Shown: positions 1 to 5,459 of the stretch, in pieces | How positions within the stretch are numbered: the stretch's first letter is position 1 | How the letters are laid out: every line of letters begins with the position of its first letter | Assembly: GCA_001800945.1 (NCBI GenBank) | Contig: MGWJ01000168.1 | Coordinates: 1-6,829 of the forward strand | Source of the DNA: Flavobacteria bacterium RIFCSPLOWO2_12_FULL_31_7 | GTDB taxonomy: Bacteria > Bacteroidota > Bacteroidia > Flavobacteriales > Flavobacteriaceae | Direction of reading: 5' to 3' | DNA: 6,829 nucleotides | Notes under the pieces: generated by a model | The model's input: only the letters and a program-made list of their open reading frames with translations | Told to the model about the DNA's origin: nothing | The model's database searches: none | Translations under genes and position numbers: made by a program

Positions 1-343
1 TTAAGTTGTTCATGCGAATTCCGTCCACAAGTAATAAAACTCTACTTGCTTCAAAGCCTCTAATTACCGGACTACCAGCTCCTTGTTGTGATTTTTGCAC
101 AAATAAAGATCCAGAATTGGCCAACATATCAGCCGTATTTTGAAAATTTTGAAATTCTATCTTTTCTTTCGAAATAATTTCAATTTGTGAGGGAGTTTGG
201 TTTTTATCAATTTTAATTTTGTTAGAATTGATTTTAATTTCTTCAATGTTTTGTGTCTTGATAGTGTCGGTAACTTCCTGACTAAAAGACAATTGAGTAG
301 TTAGTGCTAGCAACCCAAATATGCGTAGGTAATTCTTCTTCAT
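1..343 (-). CDS. TonB-dependent outer-membrane receptor, N-terminal part (partial at left edge)
   Basis: The first 114 residues of a TonB-dependent receptor are visible; the gene runs off the left edge. Such receptors are outer-membrane beta-barrels that import large ligands with energy from TonB-ExbBD. The start at 343 is followed by a Sec signal peptide (residues 1 to about 21, M-K-K-N, hydrophobic core, ending S-F-S-Q). A TonB-box-like stretch IEEIKIN lies at 33-39. The plug domain begins at about residue 47, with Q-K-S-Q-Q-G-A-G-S-P-V-I-R-G-F at 83-97 and LLLVDGIRMNN at 103-113, both hallmark plug motifs. No CarboxypepD_reg-like domain precedes the plug, unlike SusC-type receptors, so a heme, siderophore or metal receptor is more likely than a glycan importer; the ligand cannot be told from this part. 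A complete protein would be several hundred residues longer. It lies 56 bp downstream of the SPOR gene on the same strand and may share its transcript. Confidence 0.9.
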   Translation of the reverse strand, partial: MKKNYLRIFGLLALTTQLSFSQEVTDTIKTQNIEEIKINSNKIKIDKNQTPSQIEIISKEKIEFQNFQNTADMLANSGSLFVQKSQQGAGSPVIRGFEASRVLLLVDGIRMNNL

Positions 344-399
344 GTTAGTTAAGTTTGAAGAATTTATCGCTCAAAAATTATGCCAAAAAAATGTTAAAA

Positions 400-792
400 T
401 TATTTTTTGTTAGGTTCGATTATAACCGCTGTGGTGTATTTTTTTTTGATGGTAAGAAGTGCTTTTTCTGCCTCAATTTTACTCTTAAAACTACCTACCC
501 AAACTTTATATGATGGATTGCTGAAAATTATAGTTCCGTCTGTTTGAGAAAAGTCTTTTTTAAATGCTAAAAGTGCTTTTTTAGAGTCTTCTATATTTCC
601 AAAGAAAATTTGAATTTTAAATTTGTCATTTATGGTGATAGCAGAATTGTTTTTTCGCTTTTCAACTACTAATTTTTCAATTTTTTCGTCTTGTTCGATG
701 TTGCTTTTCTTGGTTTGTGAAAAAATATTTTGACTTGATAATAGGGCAACAAGTGGAAAAGAGAATAATGTAATTTTTTTTAATGTCTTCAT
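400..792 (-). CDS. Small secreted SPOR-domain protein
   Basis: A complete 130-residue protein. Residues 1 to about 26 form a Sec signal peptide (M-K-T-L-K-K, hydrophobic core, ending I-F-S-Q). A charged linker rich in Lys and Glu follows (27-55). Residues 57-127 match a SPOR domain (PF05036 type), with two similar halves: FKIQIFFG (58-65) plus a helix with K-K-A-L-L-A-F, then YKVWVGSF (95-102) plus a helix with A-E-K-A-L-L-T-I, ending in a short strand. SPOR domains bind denuded glycan strands of peptidoglycan, often at division sites. Because this protein is little more than an exported SPOR domain, a periplasmic peptidoglycan-binding role is inferred, but no partner or enzymatic activity is visible. 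There is no lipobox cysteine. It is divergent from the ACIII operon and precedes the receptor gene. Start 792 gives the full signal peptide. Confidence 0.9.
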   Translation of the reverse strand: MKTLKKITLFSFPLVALLSSQNIFSQTKKSNIEQDEKIEKLVVEKRKNNSAITINDKFKIQIFFGNIEDSKKALLAFKKDFSQTDGTIIFSNPSYKVWVGSFKSKIEAEKALLTIKKKYTTAVIIEPNKK

Positions 793-810
793 AATGAATG
801 GTATTTATTG

Positions 811-818
811 CAAATTTA
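811..818 (-). promoter_or_regulatory. Candidate -7 box for the SPOR gene
   Basis: Read on the minus strand this is TAAATTTG, a full match to the Bacteroidota -7 element TAnnTTTG. It ends 18 bp before the SPOR start codon, implying a leader of only about 12 nt. I found no TTG at the expected -33 distance, so support rests on the -7 box and position alone. Confidence 0.4.
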
Positions 819-822
819 TTAT

Positions 823-864
823 TTTAGAATTAAATTATTGGTCTTAATCTTATTTAGAATTAAA
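823..864. repeat. 12-bp direct repeat, two copies 30 bp apart
   Basis: TTTAGAATTAAA occurs at 823-834 and again exactly at 853-864. The start-to-start distance of 30 bp is close to three helical turns. Its core TTAGAAT also appears inverted (ATTCTAA) at 905-911, inside the spacer of the operon promoter. The repeats lie between the two divergent transcription units, so they could be operator sites, but in DNA this AT-rich chance similarity is a real alternative. Confidence 0.45.
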
Positions 865-895
865 ATAAATTACATTTTAAGATAAATTTAAGGTT

Positions 896-924
896 TTGAT
901 AATTATTCTAATGTTGTATTTTTG
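896..924 (+). promoter_or_regulatory. Candidate sigma-A type promoter of the act operon
   Basis: TTG at 896-898 (in the context GGTTTTG), an 18-bp spacer, and TATTTTTG at 917-924 fit the Bacteroidota consensus of a TTG -33 element, 17-19 bp, and TAnnTTTG. Transcription would start near 930, leaving an untranslated leader of about 68 nt before actA. This is the only site in the gap that I found with both elements at the right spacing. It lies about 100 bp upstream of the SPOR start, so the two units are read divergently. Confidence 0.6.
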
Positions 925-974
925 TCCAAGTTTTTAAAAAGTATGACTAGGCATTAGCTAAAACCATACCAAAA

Positions 975-982
975 TAAGTTTG
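975..982 (+). promoter_or_regulatory. Possible second -7 box close to actA
   Basis: TAAGTTTG fully matches TAnnTTTG and ends 16 bp before the actA start codon. No TTG is present 17-19 bp upstream (the nearest is TTA at 954-956). It may be a secondary promoter giving a short leader, or a chance match in AT-rich DNA. Confidence 0.25.
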
Positions 983-998
983 ATAATTAATTTTTAAT

Positions 999-2333
999 AT
1001 GAAAAAGTTGGGTAACCCTAAATCGTTTTCAAAAACTATCTTTTCTTTAGCGTTTTCTGCCATGTTTGCAGTAGGCGTTTCTGCGCAAGAGCCTGCAACG
1101 GCGGTTGCGCCTGCTGCAGTTGCAGCGGCACCGGCAACTGGTTCAGGTGATCCGGTAAAAGGAAAAGAATTGTTTAACACTAATTGTGCAGCTTGTCACA
1201 AATTAGATGCAAAAATGACTGGTCCTGCATTGAGAGGTGTTGGCGATAAGTATGACAAAGAATGGTTGTACAAATGGATTAAAAATAGTTCAGACCTTAT
1301 TAAGTCTGGTGATGCTAAAGCTGTAAAAGTGTACGAAGAATTTGCGAAAGCAAATATGACCGCTTTTCCACAATTATCTAATGGTGACATTGATAATATT
1401 ATAGCATACGCTATGGAGCCTGCTCCGGCAGCTGAAACTCCAAAAGCTGTTGCGGCTGAAGGTGGTTCAGGAGCTTCAGAAGGTGGTCTTTCAAACAATT
1501 TAATTTTAGGGGTTTTAGCCTTTATCTTAGCTGTTTTGGTTTTCATGTTGTTTACTGTGAAAAGACTATTGAAAAATGTAATTGAGTCAAAAGGTCTTGA
1601 AGTAATTGAAGAGCCAAAAGGTTTGCCTTTCTGGAAAGCTTTGGTTAAAAATCAATTTTTGATGGTGGTTGCGGCTATTTTGTTCTTATTAACTTCTGCT
1701 TACTTTATGTATGGGTATTTCATGCAGATAGGTGTAGATAAAGGATATGAGCCAATTCAACCAATTCATTATTCGCATAAAATTCACGCAGGTGAAAACG
1801 GTATTGATTGTAAATACTGTCACTCTTCTGCAAGAGTTTCTAAAAACGCTGGAATTCCATCGTTAAATGTGTGTATGAACTGTCATAAAAATATTTCTGA
1901 ATTCCAAGGTTCTAAAGACTCTACTTATGTAGAATACACAAAAGAATTCTACACTGGAGAAATTCAAAAATTATATGATGCAGTAGGTTGGGATAAAGCT
2001 ACTCAAAAATATACAGGAAAAACTAAACCGGTCAAATGGGTTAGAATTCATAATTTACCAGATTTCGTTTACTTCAATCACTCTCAACACGTAACTGTTG
2101 GTGGTATCGAATGTCAAAAATGTCACGGTAAAGTAGAATCGTTTGAGGTGATGAAACAAGACGAACCTTTAACTATGGGATGGTGTATCAATTGTCACAG
2201 AGAAACTAATGTAAAAGTTGAAGACAACGGTTACTACGCAAAAATCCACGACCAATTAGCTAAGAAATTGGGTGTTACTAAGTTGACAGCTGCTCAAATG
2301 GGTGGTTTAGAATGTGGTAAATGTCACTATTAA
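999..2333 (+). CDS. actA: ACIII multiheme cytochrome c subunit ActA (hexaheme, with fused N-terminal monoheme domain)
   Basis: A 444-residue periplasmic c-type cytochrome that should take electrons from the ActB Fe-S clusters and pass them towards the terminal oxidase. A Sec signal peptide spans residues 1 to about 30, ending V-S-A-Q. An Ala/Pro linker (31-49) leads to a class I cytochrome c domain (50-140) with C63-A-A-C-H67 and a likely axial Met120 in NMTAFPQLS. A second Ala/Gly/Glu linker (141-164) leads to membrane helix 1 (about 167-187), a basic, presumably cytoplasmic loop, and helix 2 (about 221-241). The cytochrome c3-like C-terminal domain has five CXXCH motifs: 271-275, 292-296, 372-376, 396-400 and 439-443, the last one residue from the C-terminus. 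Extra His residues (H257, H260, H263, H361, H364) are candidate axial ligands. Typical ActA is pentaheme with one N-terminal helix, so residues 1 to about 190 are an added module. It is the first gene of the operon, 31 bp before actB. Confidence 0.93.
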   Translation: MKKLGNPKSFSKTIFSLAFSAMFAVGVSAQEPATAVAPAAVAAAPATGSGDPVKGKELFNTNCAACHKLDAKMTGPALRGVGDKYDKEWLYKWIKNSSDLIKSGDAKAVKVYEEFAKANMTAFPQLSNGDIDNIIAYAMEPAPAAETPKAVAAEGGSGASEGGLSNNLILGVLAFILAVLVFMLFTVKRLLKNVIESKGLEVIEEPKGLPFWKALVKNQFLMVVAAILFLLTSAYFMYGYFMQIGVDKGYEPIQPIHYSHKIHAGENGIDCKYCHSSARVSKNAGIPSLNVCMNCHKNISEFQGSKDSTYVEYTKEFYTGEIQKLYDAVGWDKATQKYTGKTKPVKWVRIHNLPDFVYFNHSQHVTVGGIECQKCHGKVESFEVMKQDEPLTMGWCINCHRETNVKVEDNGYYAKIHDQLAKKLGVTKLTAAQMGGLECGKCHY

Positions 2334-2364
2334 TAATAATATAAGAAGTTAATATCTATATACA

Positions 2365-5300
2365 ATGGCATCAAACAAAAAATACTGGAAAAGTGTTGAA
2401 GAACTAAATGAAAATAGTTCTATTGTTGAGGCGTTACAAAGCAACGAATTTGTAGAGCAAATTCCTGTTGATGAGTTTTTAGGTGATAAAGAAAATCTTT
2501 CTAATTCATCTACTTCGCGTCGTGACTTTTTAAAGTACGTTGGTTTCAGTACAGCTGCAGCTTCATTAGCAGCTTGTGAAGGGCCGGTAATCAAGTCAAT
2601 TCCTTATGTGGTTCAACCAGAAGAAATTATCCCAGGTGTAGCTGATTATTATGCTACCACAATTGCGGATGGTTATGATTTCGCGAATATTTTAATAAAA
2701 ACTCGTGAAGGTCGTCCAATTAAAGTTGAAAATAATTCTACTGAAGGTGCAGTAACAGGAGCAAATGCGAGAGTGCATGCTTCGGTTTTATCTTTATATG
2801 ATAATTTAAGATTGAAAAATCCTAAAATTAACAAAAAAGAGGCTTCTTGGAATGAAGTAAACACTAAAGTAAAAGCTAGTTTAGCAGAAGCAAAGGCTAA
2901 AGGTGGTCAAGTTGTTGTTTTAACAAATACTACTGCAAGTCCTTCAACTGATAAATTAATTTCAGACTTAGCTGCAAAATATACTAATGTGAAGCATGTA
3001 GTATACGATGCGATTTCTGATTCAAATGCTTTAGATGCTTTTCAATCAGTTTATGGATTCAGAGCTTTAGCAAATTATAACTTTGCTAATGCGGATACAA
3101 TTGTTTCTGTTGGTGCTGATTTCTTAGGTGATTGGCAAGGTGGTGGTTATGATGCTGGATATGCAAAAGGACGTATTCCTAAAAATGGAAAAATGTCTAA
3201 ACATATTCAGATTGAAGCTAATATGTCATTAGCTGGTGCTAATGCTGATAAAAGAATTCCTTTAACCGTGGCTAATCAAAAATTAGCTTTAGTTAAATTA
3301 TATAATGCAGTAACAGGTGCTGGTGTTTCAGTTGCTAGTGTTGGTGCTTTAGATAAAGAAGTTGAAAAAGCAGCGCAACAATTAAAAGCGGCTGGTTCAA
3401 AAGGAGTTGTGGTTACAGGTTTAGATGATTTTGATGCGCAATATTTAGTATTAGGTATCAATTTAGCTTTAAAATCTGAAGCTTTCAATCCTGCTGATGC
3501 TAAATTAACTAGAAAAGGTGATGCAAAAGCTGTAGCTCAATTAGTTGCAGATATGAATGCTGGCAAAGTTCACACTTTAATTATGAGTGGTGTAAATCCA
3601 GTTTATACTTTAGCTAACTCTAAGGATTTTGTTTCTGGTTTAGGTAAAGTAAAATTATCAGTATCATTTTCTACAAAAGAAGATGAAACTGCTGTTAAGA
3701 CTACTATTGCTGCCGCTGCAAGTCATTACTTAGAATCTTGGAATGATGTATCAATTACACGTTCTAACTATAGTATTGCTCAACCAACAATCAGACCATT
3801 ATTCAATACCAAACAATTTCAAGAAGCTTTATTATCTTGGAATGATAACTCAACTCCATACTATGATTTCTTAAAAGGTTTTGCTGCTGCTAATTTAGGT
3901 AGTAAGACATGGAATCAAGCTGTTCATGACGGTTTTGTGGTTACTGCTGCAGGTGGTGTTTCTGCTCAAGGTGGTAATTTTGGAGCTTCTGCTTCAAAAT
4001 TAGCTTCTGCTAAATCTAACGGTTTTGATTTAGTATTGTACAGTAAAGTTGGAATGGGAGATGGACAACAAGCTAACAACCCATGGTTGCAAGAGTTTCC
4101 AGATCCAATTACAAGAGTTTCTTGGGATAACTATGTAACTGTTTCTAAAAAGGATGCAGAAGATAAAGGTTTAAAAAACTTTAATGTGGCTAACGGAGGT
4201 TTAAACGGAAGTTATGTTACTATTAAAGTTGGAAATACTACTTTAGAGAATGTGCCAGTAATTATTCAACCAGGTCAAGCTGTTGGAACAATCGGTTTAG
4301 CTTTTGGTTACGGAAGAAAAGAAGCGTTAAAAGACGAAATGCAAACAGGTGTTAATGCTTATGCATTATACGCTAACGCAAATGCAAATCAAAATGCTTC
4401 TATTACTTTAGCTGATGGGGAACATGAATTTGCATGTGTTCAATTACAAAGAACTTTAATGGGTAGAGGTGATATCGTAAAAGATACTACTTTATCTATT
4501 TTCAATAAAGCTAATGAAGCTGGTGATAAAGAAATTTATAATCCAACGCCAGTTGTTTCATTAGATCACAAAGAAGTTGCAGCTACATCAGTAGATTTAT
4601 GGACTTCTTTTGATAGAACTACAGGTCATCACTTTAACTTATCTATCGACTTAAACTCTTGTACAGGTTGTGGAGCATGTGTTATCGCATGTCACGCAGA
4701 AAATAATGTACCAGTTGTTGGGAAATCAGAAGTTAGAAGAAGCCGTGATATGCACTGGTTAAGAATTGACAGATATTATTCTTCTGAAGAAACTTTCTCT
4801 GGTGATGTAGTTAAGAAAAATGATTCTAAAGGTTTATCTGGAACTATTTCTACATTACAAGAAATGGAAGATCCTTCAGTTAATCCACAAGTTGTTTTCC
4901 AACCTGTAATGTGTCAGCACTGTAATCACGCTCCATGTGAAACGGTTTGTCCAGTTGCTGCTACTTCACACTCTCGTCAAGGTCAAAACCATATGGCTTA
5001 TAACAGATGTGTTGGTACTCGTTACTGTGCGAACAACTGTCCATATAAAGTACGTCGTTTCAACTGGTTCTTGTACAACAAGAATGATGAGTTTGATTAC
5101 CATATGAATGACGATTTAGGTCGTATGGTATTAAATCCAGATGTAAATGTGCGTTCTCGTGGGGTTATGGAAAAATGTTCTATGTGTATCCAAATGACTC
5201 AAGCTACTATCTTAAAAGCGAAAAAAGAAGGTAAAGAAGTTGGTAAAGATGATTTCCAAACTGCTTGTTCTGCCGCTTGTACTTCAGGAGCTATGATTTT

Positions 5301-5430
5301 TGGTGATGTTAATAATAAAGAGTCTGATGTTGCTCAACTTTTAGAAGACGACAGAATGTACCATTTATTAGAAAGCATTGGAACAAAACCTAACGTGATG
5401 TATCATGTTAAAGTTAGAAACGATAAATAA
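2365..5430 (+). CDS. actB: ACIII molybdopterin-oxidoreductase-like/Fe-S subunit ActB (Tat-variant lipoprotein)
   Basis: A 1021-residue fusion of two modules of the complex-iron-sulfur family. After a 50-residue leader comes a Tat motif SRRDFLK (51-57) and a lipobox L68-A-A-C71, so it should be exported folded and lipid-anchored at C71. Residues of about 72-750 form the molybdopterin-enzyme-like domain. It has only one further cysteine (C691) and lacks the N-terminal [4Fe-4S] motif, so it is probably structural and without Mo cofactor. Residues of about 755-1000 form the Fe-S domain with four motifs: C766/769/772/776, C850/853/858/862, C882/888/892 and C938/941/968/972. These 15 cysteines suit three [4Fe-4S] and one [3Fe-4S] cluster; Thr885 stands where the fourth Cys of the third motif would be. 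The clusters should carry electrons from the quinol site of ActC to the ActA hemes. The start at 2365 gives the family-typical KKYWKSVEEL beginning. Gaps are 31 bp to actA and 29 bp to actC. Confidence 0.95.
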   Translation: MASNKKYWKSVEELNENSSIVEALQSNEFVEQIPVDEFLGDKENLSNSSTSRRDFLKYVGFSTAAASLAACEGPVIKSIPYVVQPEEIIPGVADYYATTIADGYDFANILIKTREGRPIKVENNSTEGAVTGANARVHASVLSLYDNLRLKNPKINKKEASWNEVNTKVKASLAEAKAKGGQVVVLTNTTASPSTDKLISDLAAKYTNVKHVVYDAISDSNALDAFQSVYGFRALANYNFANADTIVSVGADFLGDWQGGGYDAGYAKGRIPKNGKMSKHIQIEANMSLAGANADKRIPLTVANQKLALVKLYNAVTGAGVSVASVGALDKEVEKAAQQLKAAGSKGVVVTGLDDFDAQYLVLGINLALKSEAFNPADAKLTRKGDAKAVAQLVADMNAGKVHTLIMSGVNPVYTLANSKDFVSGLGKVKLSVSFSTKEDETAVKTTIAAAASHYLESWNDVSITRSNYSIAQPTIRPLFNTKQFQEALLSWNDNSTPYYDFLKGFAAANLGSKTWNQAVHDGFVVTAAGGVSAQGGNFGASASKLASAKSNGFDLVLYSKVGMGDGQQANNPWLQEFPDPITRVSWDNYVTVSKKDAEDKGLKNFNVANGGLNGSYVTIKVGNTTLENVPVIIQPGQAVGTIGLAFGYGRKEALKDEMQTGVNAYALYANANANQNASITLADGEHEFACVQLQRTLMGRGDIVKDTTLSIFNKANEAGDKEIYNPTPVVSLDHKEVAATSVDLWTSFDRTTGHHFNLSIDLNSCTGCGACVIACHAENNVPVVGKSEVRRSRDMHWLRIDRYYSSEETFSGDVVKKNDSKGLSGTISTLQEMEDPSVNPQVVFQPVMCQHCNHAPCETVCPVAATSHSRQGQNHMAYNRCVGTRYCANNCPYKVRRFNWFLYNKNDEFDYHMNDDLGRMVLNPDVNVRSRGVMEKCSMCIQMTQATILKAKKEGKEVGKDDFQTACSAACTSGAMIFGDVNNKESDVAQLLEDDRMYHLLESIGTKPNVMYHVKVRNDK

Positions 5431-5451
5431 TTATTAATAAGAAACACATAT

Positions 5452-5457
5452 AAAGGA
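5452..5457 (+). promoter_or_regulatory. Purine-rich ribosome-binding-like site before actC
   Basis: AAAGGA sits two bases before the ATG of actC. It resembles a Shine-Dalgarno core but is closer to the start than usual. actA and actB have no comparable purine run, which is normal in Bacteroidota. The site supports the choice of ATG at 5460 only weakly; the conserved N-terminal protein sequence is the stronger argument. Confidence 0.3.
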
Positions 5458-5459
5458 TT

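Noticed and set aside
371..380. Possible -7 box on the minus strand in front of the TonB-dependent receptor gene
   Set aside because: TAATTTTTG has three instead of two bases between TA and TTTG, and there is no TTG at the right distance. The receptor could equally be read from the SPOR promoter.
941..969. Possible leader hairpin in the actA leader (GTATG at 941-945, CATAC at 965-969)
   Set aside because: The five-base stem with a 19-base loop is too weak to call a riboswitch or terminator, and no conserved RNA motif is recognisable.
1196..1546. Open frame of 116 codons on the minus strand inside actA, and a similar one at 947-1180
   Set aside because: Both lie antisense to the cytochrome domain and linkers of actA, whose reading frame is clearly the real one. 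The proteins show no recognisable domain, and their composition mirrors the Ala/Gly/Pro codons opposite.
2334..2364. Possible terminator between actA and actB, and likewise at 5431-5459 between actB and actC
   Set aside because: Both gaps are about 30 bp, AT-rich, and without a GC stem followed by a T run. They fit ordinary operon spacing.
2349..3488. Minus-strand open frames at 2349-2594, 2673-2864 and 3276-3488
   Set aside because: They lie antisense to or overlap the start of actB, are short, and have no motif. They are best explained as shadows of a strongly coding plus strand.
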